DNA of 26,788 nucleotides from Evernia prunastri (GCA_003184365.1 NKYR01000217.1:1000-27787); one strand, 5' to 3'; positions 1-8,550 are shown, numbered from the stretch's first letter. The notes: generated by a model not told the origin, from the letters alone. Numbers and translations: made by a program.

Positions 1-1
1 T

Positions 2-649
2 GCTCGGGAGAGCATGGCTACACAAGTGAACAAACATCGCCTCGATATCAAATTCAAGAAAGGAGATATGGTCTTCTTAGACAGCCGCAACATTGAAACA
101 ACGCGCCCATCAAAGAAGCTGGGACATAAGAACGAAGGGCCTTTCAAAGTCATTAAAGTCGTGGGATCCGCATACAAGCTTCAACTCCCTCATACAATGA
201 AGATCCGTCCGGTCTTCAGTCCTAAGCTATTGACACTCGCTCCGACGGACCCACTGCCTGGCCAGAAGAATCCTTCCCCCCAGCCAGTTGAGACGCCTAA
301 GGGAGACGCCTGGGTGGTGGAAGATATCCTGGACTCTCGCCGTCACTATGGCAAATTGCAGTACCAAGTGAGATGGAAAGATGATGACGATACCCTCACT
401 TGGTGGAATACTGATAATGATGAGTTTGAGGGGGCCCAGGACGTAGTCAATGACTATCACAACAAATATCCGGAGAACCCAGGGCCGCACAACGCTGTTG
501 CCAAGTCAAAGCGGCCCCGCCGTCTCCGAAATCTCCGGGGTCTCGCCACTATTTTTATCCTTTCTGCTCGCAGACGACTCGCAGGCCAATCTACAGCGCT
601 GGGGCATCGCTTGCCTGAGGGGGGGGGTAGTGTTACGGACGTACCCTAG
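2..649 (+). CDS. Ty3/gypsy chromovirus Pol, C-terminal part (integrase tail and chromodomain), 5' truncated by window edge
   Basis: The frame is already open at the left edge, so the Met at base 14 is internal and not a start. The protein begins in the region after the integrase core and has a GPY/F-type module (GPFKVIKVVGSAYKLQLP), which in this family helps the integrase bind DNA. A chromodomain follows (WVVEDILDSRRHYGKLQYQV, then RWKD and a WW pair), which in chromoviruses guides insertion to modified histones. A basic Arg/Lys-rich tail ends in a stop at 647-649, which lies 19 bases inside the downstream LTR, as is common when Pol runs over the polypurine tract. No stop or frameshift breaks it, so it is a young copy compared with the AT-rich DNA around it. 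Protease, RT and RNase H would lie left of the window. Confidence 0.9.
   Translation, partial: ARESMATQVNKHRLDIKFKKGDMVFLDSRNIETTRPSKKLGHKNEGPFKVIKVVGSAYKLQLPHTMKIRPVFSPKLLTLAPTDPLPGQKNPSPQPVETPKGDAWVVEDILDSRRHYGKLQYQVRWKDDDDTLTWWNTDNDEFEGAQDVVNDYHNKYPENPGPHNAVAKSKRPRRLRNLRGLATIFILSARRRLAGQSTALGHRLPEGGGSVTDVP
617..630 (+). promoter_or_regulatory. polypurine tract of the gypsy element
   Basis: A run of nine G residues follows GA and ends in TAG directly before the TGTTACGG start of the LTR. This is where plus-strand priming occurs in reverse transcription, and it fixes the LTR's left boundary. Confidence 0.8.
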
Positions 650-853
650 GTGTCAGGCACATAGGGAGTGTTTATGGCTATGTGTCTAGCACATAGAGTG
701 TTTATTGGTTATTGACACATTCCCATTGACACATAGGCTAGCGGGGATTCTTCCTAGTATTTAAGCGCTCTTCTTCTGTACATATTTCCTCCTTATCTAG
801 TTGTCTTATTCAATTTACCCCCATTAGACTTGACTCTGGGCACGGTTCTGACA
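631..853 (+). repeat. 3' LTR of the gypsy chromovirus, 223 bp
   Basis: It starts TGTTACGGACG after the polypurine tract and ends GGTTCTGACA, with canonical TG...CA ends. The same 223 bp recur without a difference at 2060-2282, and a diverged copy lies in reverse at 3733-3938. The three copies define the ends. A TATTTAAG stretch near 758-765 could be the element's TATA box. Confidence 0.88.
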
Positions 854-1390
854 GTTAGTTATCTACTTGTTGATAGAAATGAACTATATATTTATAATAT
901 TATTATTAACTCTTTCGCGTACGATATAATAAACGATATTAATATATTTAATGCGAGTATAAAACTAAGCGTTTTTTATAAGAGCGATAATACTTTAATT
1001 ATCGTCGAAGATAATAGTAATCTTTGAAATAGAGTCTTTAAAACGAAAAAATTAATTAAATAGATTTTTTAATTAGATCGCTTTTTTAACAATTTACGTT
1101 CAATTAATATATTCTACTTTATAAGGAAATAGAGTTATGATAACTTAACGCTTAGAAGATTAATTAATAATATTATTACTTATATTGAATAGATAATCGA
1201 AAATAAATCTTCGAAATAAATCTTTAATTTAATTAAAATCGATATAGTCGATAAAATTCTAAAGAGAATCTTTATATATTAATTCGTAATATATAATATT
1301 TCGAAGATATCGAATTTAATATATTAAAGTCGAATTAATTATATAGCGACTAATGAGAGAGACGATATAAATAATATTAGAGCGAGTTTT
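854..1390 (+). repeat. AT-rich block with RIP-like composition, no gene
   Basis: About 540 bp dominated by A and T. The remaining C is followed mostly by G or T and hardly ever by A, and TpA is abundant, which fits CpA-to-TpA mutation on both strands (RIP). All frames are closed by stops within about 65 codons and I recognise no protein. It is probably a decayed transposon. The left LTR and the copia LTR on the right bound it sharply. Confidence 0.7.
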
Positions 1391-1514
1391 TGTCAAGATT
1401 ATGTGGTAGGACACTTAGTTGTATTAACTATGGAGTGCTATGGTACAAAGGGCGACCTATGTAGGGCCGGTGCCAAGGCCGGCCTTGGCAGTCCTCTACC
1501 TTACAATTTCAACA
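1391..1514 (-). repeat. putative 3' LTR of a Ty1/copia-type element, 124 bp
   Basis: Read on the minus strand it starts TGTTGAAATTG and ends ATCTTGACA, with TG...CA ends that are partly inverted repeats. A purine-rich tract (cgaaggggag) precedes it on the minus strand, and a copia-like Pol terminus lies about 290 bp further upstream in the same direction. The order Pol, polypurine tract, LTR supports the call. No second copy is in the window, so the ends are inferred only from these signals. Confidence 0.6.
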
Positions 1515-1524
1515 CTCCCCTTCG
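1515..1524 (-). promoter_or_regulatory. polypurine tract of the copia-type element
   Basis: On the minus strand the bases cgaaggggag lie directly before TGTTGAAA, the usual layout of a plus-strand primer next to a 3' LTR. Confidence 0.55.
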
Positions 1525-1538
1525 CCCGCATGTTCCAA

Positions 1539-1612
1539 GCGCCGGGTTACCAAAGTGAGCCTAGTGCCGGGTAGCCAAAGTGAGACTAGCGCCGGATAGC
1601 TAGGGTGATCCC
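1539..1612 (+). repeat. three imperfect 25-bp tandem repeats
   Basis: Units begin at 1539, 1564 and 1589 with the core (g/a)(c/t)gccggg(t/a)(t/a). The first two differ at only a few bases. They lie in the 3' untranslated part of the copia-type element, between the Pol stop and its polypurine tract. Confidence 0.7.
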
Positions 1613-1801
1613 CCACCCCCTACACCCCCCTAGAGGCGATTTTGAAATCCACGAGTTTCAACGCTCGCGAAGTCCGAAACCTCAAACAGGCTAGTGCGAA
1701 ATCCGGGTGGCAAAGGTTAAGTGGCCGAAATCCTGAATAGTGGCAAGTTGCCGACCAAAACGAGAGCATGGATGGCTCCCCTGGAGCTATGGTGTTAGCG
1801 G

Positions 1802-1911
1802 TCAGTCTTTGGCCTTCAGAGGGTGCTCCGGGGCTGCTTCCACCCCGAGGGCATCGCGGAAAGCGACAAACTTGTCAAGGCATAGAGCCTTAGTGAGACC
1901 GTCAGCCATCT
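1802..1911 (-). pseudogene. Ty1/copia Pol C-terminus (end of RNase H), truncated at the gap
   Basis: The minus strand reads MADGLTKALCLDKFVAFRDA and continues for about 15 more residues to a TGA at 1802-1804. The (A)DGLTKAL motif is the conserved end of RNase H in copia-type polyproteins, followed by the usual short tail. The reading is open up to the N at 1912 and the rest of the polyprotein is missing. The neighbouring sequence past the N belongs to a different element on the other strand, so the break coincides with the assembly gap. Being unmutated, it was not heavily affected by RIP. Confidence 0.8.
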
Positions 1912-1912
1912 N
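1912..1912. other. assembly gap (single N) joining unrelated repeats
   Basis: The N separates copia Pol (minus strand) from a gypsy Pol tail (plus strand). The real length of the missing sequence is unknown. Confidence 0.9.
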
Positions 1913-2078
1913 GCCGCACAACGCTGTTGCCAAGTCAAAGCGGCCCCGCCGTCTCCGAAATCTCCGGGGTCTCGCCACTATTTTTATCCTTTCTGCTCGC
2001 AGACGACTCGCAGGCCAATCTACAGCGCTGGGGCATCGCTTGCCTGAGGGGGGGGGTAGTGTTACGGACGTACCCTAG
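1913..2078 (+). pseudogene. second copy of the chromovirus Pol tail, truncated at the gap
   Basis: Bases 1913-2282 match 484-853 with no difference that I could find, including the nine-G polypurine tract. Only the last ~55 residues of Pol are present (the basic tail after the chromodomain), ending at the same stop inside the LTR. The left end is the N, so the copy is cut by the gap or is an assembly duplicate. Confidence 0.85.
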
Positions 2079-2282
2079 GTGTCAGGCACATAGGGAGTGT
2101 TTATGGCTATGTGTCTAGCACATAGAGTGTTTATTGGTTATTGACACATTCCCATTGACACATAGGCTAGCGGGGATTCTTCCTAGTATTTAAGCGCTCT
2201 TCTTCTGTACATATTTCCTCCTTATCTAGTTGTCTTATTCAATTTACCCCCATTAGACTTGACTCTGGGCACGGTTCTGACA
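2060..2282 (+). repeat. second identical 3' LTR of the gypsy chromovirus
   Basis: Same 223 bp as at 631-853, with TGTTACGG and TTCTGACA ends. The flank differs after the terminal CA (gttttttc here, gttagtta in the first copy), so at least the right junction is a different genomic site. Confidence 0.88.
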
Positions 2283-3008
2283 GTTTTTTCATAAATTAAA
2301 AGACATTATTAAAATTAAAAGTACTATTCGCTCTCGATATTTAGCGCTAAAATAATAATTTTTTATATCGAATATTTATAAAATATAAGAAAATAAATTA
2401 TATTTAATTTAAAAAAAGATTTAAATATATCGCGCGAAGCTAAGAAAACTAATAAAAATATATGAGAATTTATTATAAAGAATAATTATAATATTAATTA
2501 TATTAGCGATAATAATAAGATCTTTATAATTTAAATAAGTTACTTACGTTATCTTTTTAAAATTATATTAATAAACTTTTTTCTAATTAAAAAGTAAGAG
2601 ACGTAATAATCTTAGGTAGTTTTTTAAGCGTAAGATAAATTTTATAGATTTAAATATAACGAAGAGAATAAAAAAGAGTGAAAATAGAAGAAGAGATCGT
2701 TTTAATAATCTTTCGCGAATTTCTATAGTAGAAAATAATAGCGATTAATAGATAATTCTAATAAGTTTAAACATAAAGTTCTTTCTAAATTTACTACGCA
2801 TATCTCTATCTCTAAATATACGACAATAAAATAATAAGTAAAATAATAACTAGAATATAACTATCTTATATTTAGTAACGAATAATATATAATTTCGAAG
2901 ATAATTATATACGATAGACTCTTATAGTTTTCTCTTATTTTATTCGCTATATAATATAAAATATATCTTTTTAAAAGATATATTTCATAAATATTTCACA
3001 TTATTTTA
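2283..3008 (+). repeat. AT-rich RIP-like block, no gene
   Basis: About 725 bp of very AT-rich sequence with almost no CpA, many TpA steps, and C kept mainly in CpG or CpT. No frame is open for a meaningful length and no domain is recognisable. It is interpreted as RIP-destroyed transposon DNA. Confidence 0.7.
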
Positions 3009-3191
3009 TGTCATGGTTCCCTGTCATGGTTCCAGCTCACAACACCATGACTCCTACCACTCGGCCGGATCGGGCCTAGCGCGGCTTGGCCCTGCCCATA
3101 AATACCGGCCTTCTGCCACCATTAGATCTCCATAGCTATTATTCCGTTCATACCGGAATCAATGCATTCAGCTACACTCCAGTCCCTGACA
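3009..3191 (+). repeat. solo LTR (170 bp, 3022-3191) of the small LTR family, with a duplicated 13-bp tip
   Basis: The element runs from TGTCATGGTTCCAG at 3022 to AGTCCCTGACA at 3191. It is the plus-strand, diverged counterpart of the two 171-bp LTRs at 23954-24124 and 24968-25138. It differs from them by a handful of substitutions and small indels, including a CA-to-TA change in the CCCACAAAT stretch. The first 13 bases are duplicated just before it (3009-3021). No matching target-site duplication is evident. No internal region of this family lies next to it. Confidence 0.85.
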
Positions 3192-3732
3192 GAAATTCGT
3201 AGATATAATAACTTTCAAAATCGTTCAAAATCAGCGCTCTTCACTCTTTCATCTAACGAGAATTAAAGAATTTATCGAAATGTATCAGTCAATCATATAT
3301 CAGCTAATCATTTGAATATTCGATAGATGAAACGACTAGAATAATGTCGTTCGACAAGTTATTTTTATCTTATTTATGTAGAATATAAATATCTTTTAAC
3401 ATCAAAAGCGAAGGCGTACTTCAATCTTCAGCACTAATACACTTCATTAACGTAATATAATCACGATTATCTAAATTTACGAAGCGTAGAGACTTGCTTT
3501 TATCTAATGTAATCACACAATAAACGATTTCACAGCCAATTCGAAAGTCTATCTCGTCTATATTTCAAACATTTTGAAATACTATACTCTTCTTCTGATA
3601 ATTAATTCGAAATCTCTCGTATATCTTTCGAATGCTCTATACGTTATAAGCGTTCTTACGCTCTACACTAAGTGACTTTTACTTACGTTTAATGTATTTG
3701 AAATATCGTTTGATGAAAATTATAGCTCAGTC
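3192..3732. repeat. AT-rich degraded block, possibly transposase remains
   Basis: About 540 bp with many stops in all frames. The composition is less extreme than the two blocks to the left but still TpA-rich. On the minus strand near 3700-3726 one frame reads YNFHQTIFQ, which recalls the YNFDETGF block of pogo/Fot1-type DDE transposases. This may be the continuation of the relic at 3947-4270, interrupted by the solo LTR. That reading is tentative. Confidence 0.4.
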
Positions 3733-3938
3733 TGTCAGAACCGTGCCCAGAGTCAAGTCTAATGGGGGTAAATTGAATAAGACAACTAGATAANAGAAGA
3801 GCGCTTAAATACTAGGAAGAATCCCCGCTAGCCTATGTGATAATGAGAATGTGTCAATGACCAATAAATACTCTATGTGCCTGACACATAGCCATAAACA
3901 CTCCCTTTGTACCTGACAGCTAGGGTACGTCCGTAACA
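3733..3938 (-). repeat. diverged gypsy LTR on the minus strand, with an N gap at 3794
   Basis: It matches the reverse complement of the 223-bp chromovirus LTR, from TGTCAGAACCGTG to GTCCGTAACA. Several substitutions and small changes mark it as older than the identical pair at 631 and 2060. The single N at 3794 stands in for about 18 bases present in the other copies. No Pol sequence adjoins it, so it is a solo LTR. Confidence 0.85.
3794..3794. other. assembly gap (single N) inside the LTR
   Basis: Comparison with the intact LTR shows the N replaces a short purine-rich stretch of about 18 bases. Confidence 0.85.
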
Positions 3939-3946
3939 TGTAGGAC

Positions 3947-4270
3947 TTATTTTTTCAAGACTTCTTTCTTTACAGCGCTCAGTCGCTGTAGATTCTCATT
4001 TGCTTTCTAACGAGATTGTGTCTAATTAACAACGCGTCTTTTAAGAGTCGAAGAAGTAATGTTATAAAATAACGCAATTGCTCTGACAGAAGGTTTTTGA
4101 TTGATTAAAAGAGCTTTCATATATTCTTCTATTGTATTGTCTAGACGTTTATACTTTGAATCCTCCTTTACAACCTTACGAGTCTGACGAGTCTTACGAG
4201 CCTTGCGAGTCTTTGAAGTCTTTAAAGTCTTTGAAGCCTTTGATGAAGTTATGAGTTTTTCACACTACAA
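3947..4270 (-). pseudogene. decayed pogo/Fot1-like (Tc1/mariner superfamily) transposase, N-terminal HTH part
   Basis: On the minus strand a frame opens at about 4270. It passes through a run of Thr/Ala-x-Lys triplets, then reads IEEYMKALLINQKPSVRAIA followed by LFYNITSSTLKRR. This matches the psq/CENP-B-type helix-turn-helix at the start of pogo/Fot1 transposases (an S-x-R-A-A-x-x-Y core, then S-T-L-x-R-R). After two TAG stops the same frame gives KANENLQRLS, a typical spacer after this HTH. The second stop sits where the family usually has Gln, so CAG-to-TAG by RIP would explain it. The frame ends next to a solo LTR and the DDE catalytic part is missing or unrecognisable. Not functional. 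Confidence 0.7.
4175..4246 (-). repeat. 9-bp minisatellite, eight units
   Basis: Eight contiguous 9-bp units (plus-strand consensus ctt-(a/t)(c/g)(g/a)-ag(t/c)) run from 4175 to 4246. Nine bases keep the reading frame, so on the minus strand they encode a Lys-rich (T/A)-x-K repeat just upstream of the transposase HTH. Confidence 0.8.
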
Positions 4271-4338
4271 GAGAAAAGTGTGATTTGTCTCATTTTTAAC
4301 CGTCTTAATTGATTATTAATCAATAATCAATAATCGAG

Positions 4339-4434
4339 ATTTGCAGCGAGGCTTGCAGAAAGGCTTGCAGAGAGGCTTACAAAGAGATATGTATGAAGGC
4401 TTGCAAAGAGGCTTGCAAAGAGACCTTCAAAGAT
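4339..4434. repeat. 12-bp minisatellite, eight units
   Basis: Eight contiguous 12-bp units with the core gcttgca(a/g)agag run from 4339 to 4434. Units 2-4, 6 and 7 are close to consensus, while units 1, 5 and 8 are diverged. Like the 9-bp array 90 bp away, its period is a multiple of three, but I see no open frame through it. Confidence 0.8.
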
Positions 4435-5236
4435 CTTTATATACACTTTTTATTTCAAATAATAATTGTCTTTTCAGAACTTTATTGTGAAATAACTATC
4501 AACTATAAATTCAATCAAGTATACTCCTCTTGTTGTTATATGTATAAATATCGTCCGAAGCTATAGCGCGTCATTGATAAACCTTCCTGTCGTCGTCGCA
4601 GTTCTTAGACGATTTGATAAATATGGTGCTTTGTGAAGAAGATCATTCGATAGCACTAAATTAGCGTCTGCGGCTCGGGTCGGGAGCAATGGATCAATCA
4701 AATCGCATTATTCTGATGATTTCTTCTCTGTCTTCTCCGTCTGAGCATATGACATCATTTTTACATTTTTGGTCACCATTTGATCATTTCTACATCGATT
4801 TACTTCAAAATGAAGCCCTGTAATGCCGAAACACTATACTATTCATGAAACGTGATTCAAGAGTCTCAAACATCGTATTTTTGTCGCCATAGCCTGTTCC
4901 AAAAGGTGGTCGGGTTTTTTGGTGGGGTTTCGGATTTATCGGATTTTAGGGTATTGCATTAGTAGGTGTGTTGCATTAGTAGGTGACAACGAGTATGCAT
5001 GTACGGAGGTCGGCACCGACCTGCTGCCCCCGCTAAGGTGCAGGGCTTCTAAAGTAATCGATAGCGCTAAACTCGACTTATGGTTGAAGTGGGAAAGTGG
5101 GGAAGTGGGGAAGTGAGGGGGGAAGCTCTCCACGTTATAAACGTTCTAAGAAAACACTTGAGTCTTGCATCCAATTTCACCTTTCGGTCAAGGATACAGC
5201 CATGGTTCAGGGTACTTGATTGAATCAACCTCGAAC
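4435..5236 (+). other. transition from repeat nest to gene island, probable promoter side of the questin-oxidase-like gene
   Basis: Base composition moves from AT-rich to balanced between about 4560 and 5000. There is a 15-bp direct repeat (ttgcattagtaggtg at 4954-4968 and 4971-4985). A 7-bp inverted repeat lies at 5007-5022 (aggtcgg, ca, ccgacct), preceded by CGG. A (ggggaagt)n-like purine run lies at 5085-5125, and TATAAACG at 5137-5144 could serve as a TATA-like element about 100 bases before the ATG. No gene is supported here. Confidence 0.45.
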
Positions 5237-6691
5237 ATGTTCTCATCTTTCTCTGCTTTTTCCAATCCTTTCAGTGTGCCCCGATTCCTTGGGGGCAACC
5301 CTGGGATAGCAGTCGACCTACAGCCTGTCGAGGTTCACGATGTCGAGATACGACACGAAAAGCGAGCAAGGACGCTGAAGCATCTACTCAAACTTAATCA
5401 TGCAAATCACTCGATTGTCTATCATAATCTCCAATTCCACAACCACATGCCCCATGTATGAGCATCCCTCCTGACATAGATATTTGTGGCTGAGCTCACC
5501 CAGAAAATCAGATACTCGGATCCGCCTATCTCATAGGAGGCGACTCGGATCATCTCAACAATATTTACGATAAAGAACACAAAGAGCTGGAGCCATGGAA
5601 GGACTCGCCAGGGGAAATCTCGGCGTACGATTGGCGAGATTACTTGGGTGACCGGCAGTAGGTGATATTTCCATTGTCCTTAGGACTTGCTGAGTCTTCC
5701 AGGTACCAAAGAGCTTACGTCGACTTCTTTGAAGATCAACTTGTTCTCAATGGTTACGATTGGAAAAAGGTGCTGAGCGAATACCTCTTTACTGGCAAAG
5801 AGCCACTTATAAATTGTATGATCGCCGGACGTATGTAATTCTGCCCATGTCACAGCTATCGAGTCCTGCTCGAAAGCTCACGGATCCACAGTTGGCCACC
5901 CTCTTATCCACCTAGGCTACGCGTTTGAGCTCTCTTCTCGCGAACTGGCCATGGAAGCACTCGGTCTGGCGACTACCTCATACAACTTCCTGCACCAATA
6001 CCTCGATAACTCCTCTTACACGAAGCCATCCACATACAGTACCTCCTCTTCAATTGAAGTTCTTCAGAAGGTTGCCGAAGACAAACGCTTCGACAATCTC
6101 TTCGATCACCAAGGCGCCGACAACATCGCGACCTTATTTAAGGATCATGAAGCAGCAGTATTGGAGCATTGGAATGCTTGGAAAATACCAAACCCAAAGA
6201 AGCAATTCGAAGATAGCCAGTACGCAGCCGTCGCGCTATTGGTGGCCACGCATGAGAATGGGAGCGGCAGATTGTACGACTTCTTCCTTGTACACTTACT
6301 CACAACAAGCCATGCTGTACGGATCCTCCTCCCTCTGATTCCCGCAAAGTTCCATGTGGCCTTGGTGAGGCAGTGGTGGTTGCTTACATTGGCGGTGTAC
6401 ATCGCGCAAGTGCGACCCAAGATCGAGTTAAAGAACATCATGAACTATGATACTAAGGCCAAAGATTGGGCGTGGGTGGATAAACAAGCTGTGCAGGGGA
6501 AATGGTCGCTAGATGCGCATTTTGTGAAGGGACTGAGAGCTATGAAGGAGGCAGCGCAGACTTGGGGAGATAGCGACCAATATTATTTGAAGGCGGCCTG
6601 TAAACTTGGAGGAGAATTTGATGGATGGGGTGGATTTGGGCCGTTGAAGGCTGGCGTACGTAAGGGCAATGCAACTGGACATGCACAGTAG
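5237..6691 (+). CDS. questin oxidase-family (AflY/GedK-like, PF14027) protein, 4 exons
   Basis: Model: exons 5237-5455, 5512-5657, 5703-5830 and 5892-6691, totalling 1293 nt (430 aa). Introns of 56, 45 and 61 bp have GT-AG ends, and all joins restore family sequence. Characterised relatives (GedK, AflY, MdpL) carry out NADPH-dependent Baeyer-Villiger-type ring opening of anthraquinone or xanthone intermediates. The N-terminus has a His-rich block (H55, H58, H63, H68, H70, H73; HNHMPH), then LEPW, then GHPLIHLGYAFELSSREL (166-183), which is the most diagnostic stretch. Length fits the family. ATG 5237 is the first in-frame Met; the frame is open further upstream but lacks ATG. It is convergent with the F-box-like gene (302 bp apart) and no polyketide genes adjoin it, so the substrate is unknown. 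Family call strong, reaction inferred. Confidence 0.86.
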
Positions 6692-6993
6692 TACGTGGAA
6701 GAGAGGTCATGCTATCGTCTAGCATCCTACAAACTGAAGCCGTACAGGTATTTCTCTGGCTATCTAAGTTCAGCATACTATTACAATTTTTGTCAAAATC
6801 GCATCTTGTAACTGCACATGCAGACTCCGAACCTTCGGTCCACTCTTGATTGACGTCGTCCGCCTTGAGCCTCATGGGACAGACGAACGTTAACAGCTAC
6901 CTCGTTAGCTGTAGGGAGCTTTCCTTCTCGCGCTTTTCTGGAAGAGACGCACCCTTCCTTCTGTCTGCCACATGCCCAAACCCAGAAATGGCT
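6692..6993. other. convergent 3' intergenic region
   Basis: 302 bp between the stops of the questin-oxidase-like gene (+) and the F-box-like gene (-), shared by both 3' UTRs. No further gene or repeat is seen. Confidence 0.6.
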
Positions 6994-7982
6994 TCAGTGG
7001 TTTTGCATTTCGCACGCGCTCGTGACTGTCGCGAGACCCTCAGATGCCGGCCCAGCAGGAAGTCTGGCCGCACATTCCATTCTACTGCTCTTGATAGCCC
7101 AGGGAATCTCCCACTTCACCCTCTTTCCAGAGACCACCAAAGCCTGGTCTCTCAAGAGCTTGCCTGAATCGCGGAAATCGACTTTTTTTAGGCGAGGACA
7201 ATTCCACAAAATGGCTTGCACGTCCTCCCCAGTAAGCCAAGGAGCATTCCGAATATGGACCTTTTCAAGCTTGAGCAGACTGGTTAGATGCGGAACGAGA
7301 AAGCTTGGTAGGACAGACTCGACATCTGCGCTACCCTGAGTCCACGATCTTGCGAGGTCCGAGCCGAAAACCATACCAGATATAGCATCGGATGGGTAAT
7401 TGGGGGACTCGATCAAGTCATCGTTGCATAAGGCTCCAAAATCCAGCTTGACTTGCCTGTTCGATATTAGCACATCGTTTCGAGACGGAAAGCCTACGAG
7501 CGTTACCTAATATTTTGGCATGCTACAACAACATGGATGACAAGTCCTACAGGCATAGACACACTTGTCTTGTTGAAGATGCAGTTGGTACCGGGATGCG
7601 TGCCCTTGTATGTTTTCTTTTTGGGCTCCATCAACTCCTTCGGTGGGCCCTTGGCAGCGTACAGAGATATTTCTCTGTACTTCCATTCCCGCCAACTTGC
7701 AAACCTATTGGCACGGTCCTCTGCGTCTTTGTGATCCGAAAGGTGGAACACGCGCACCATATCCGCATAGCGCCTTAAATGTGATACAGTAGTCACAAAC
7801 TGAGCAAAGCGATACGTCGTACGAAACTTGGGACTATGATAGAGCAGAATTGGCGCGTCTTCTGACAGCGCCGGACTCGTAAGCAGTAGGCAATAGAGGG
7901 TTTCTTGAGGCAAGTAAGAGAAGATGTGACATTTCACTTCGGAAGCTATGGTTTCGAGCATTGGTTTACCCTTGGGGGCCAT
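6994..7982 (-). CDS. F-box-like protein, 2 exons
   Basis: Model on the minus strand: exon 1 7982-7507, intron 7506-7457 (50 bp; gtaacg donor, tgctaat branch, cag acceptor), exon 2 7456-6994, totalling 939 nt (312 aa). The N-terminus has an F-box-like block at about residues 8-45: an LETIASEVKCHIFSYLP core, then short hydrophobic helices. In the family this binds Skp1 and recruits substrates to an SCF ubiquitin ligase. The C-terminal half contains LEKVHIRNAPWLTGEDVQAI followed by LWNCPRLKKVDF, resembling one or two degenerate leucine-rich repeats that would form the substrate-binding side. The substrate is unknown. It diverges from TFG2. The F-box is weak, so the name is family-level only, but gene structure is well supported. 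Confidence 0.75.
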
Positions 7983-8550
7983 CGCCTCTTCGGTGGCTGG
8001 TGAGACAGACGTAAAGAGACGGAGTGAAACCGATGTGTGTCAGGGTATTTCGACACACCACGCAGACGACCAAGGAGAATTTGAGAAGACGCGAATCTAG
8101 AAAGGGTATGTGCTGTTCTAATGGGTTAGGGAGGCAACATGCTAGTGGGAAGTGAGGCTCAACGTGTATCGACCAACGGACCCTTACCAAAGGAGAGATG
8201 GATTTAGAAGGGGAGGATCCAGTAGCAAGACACGGGATTTAATTCATACCTAACTCATTACTAAGGATATTACCGGTTTGAAAGAGTGAATTCTCTCTTC
8301 TCAAGTTGTGACTGAGAGATCAAACGCCCTTCGTCTTGGCCGAGAGAGCGAGGTGTTACTTTATCTTAGCGCAGTTTCTGTAGGGCTGAGGGTTACCTGG
8401 CTCAAAGGCCTGCGTAGGTACGCTTGCCCGCTTGCGTTCCATGTATCTCCACCCTACGTGTGTACAATTGACCGTACTGACAACCAGGTCTATGCCTACA
8501 CAGCTTAGGCAGACACTTGGTTTGTCTGCCCTTGCTCAACGTTTTTCGTC
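7983..8550. promoter_or_regulatory. divergent promoter region between the F-box-like gene and TFG2
   Basis: 568 bp between two outward-facing ATGs. It is balanced in composition, with pyrimidine tracts (for example ttctctcttctc near 8290). Short ORFs on both strands lack family resemblance and are taken as chance. No clear TATA box is assignable. Confidence 0.5.

Noticed and set aside
4175..4434. CRISPR array
   Set aside because: Units are contiguous, 9 and 12 bp long, without spacers, and the host is a fungus.
5165..5236. Longer start for the questin-oxidase-like protein (24 more codons)
   Set aside because: The upstream frame begins at TTG and has no ATG. Residues from MFSSFSAF onward fit the family start.
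5237..7982. Secondary-metabolite gene cluster
   Set aside because: Only one gene has a secondary-metabolism family. Neighbours are an F-box-like protein and TFIIF, and no synthase, transporter or pathway regulator adjoins it.
7966..8190. 74-aa minus-strand frame upstream of the F-box-like gene
   Set aside because: It overlaps the F-box ATG in another frame, has no recognisable domain and lies in a promoter region.
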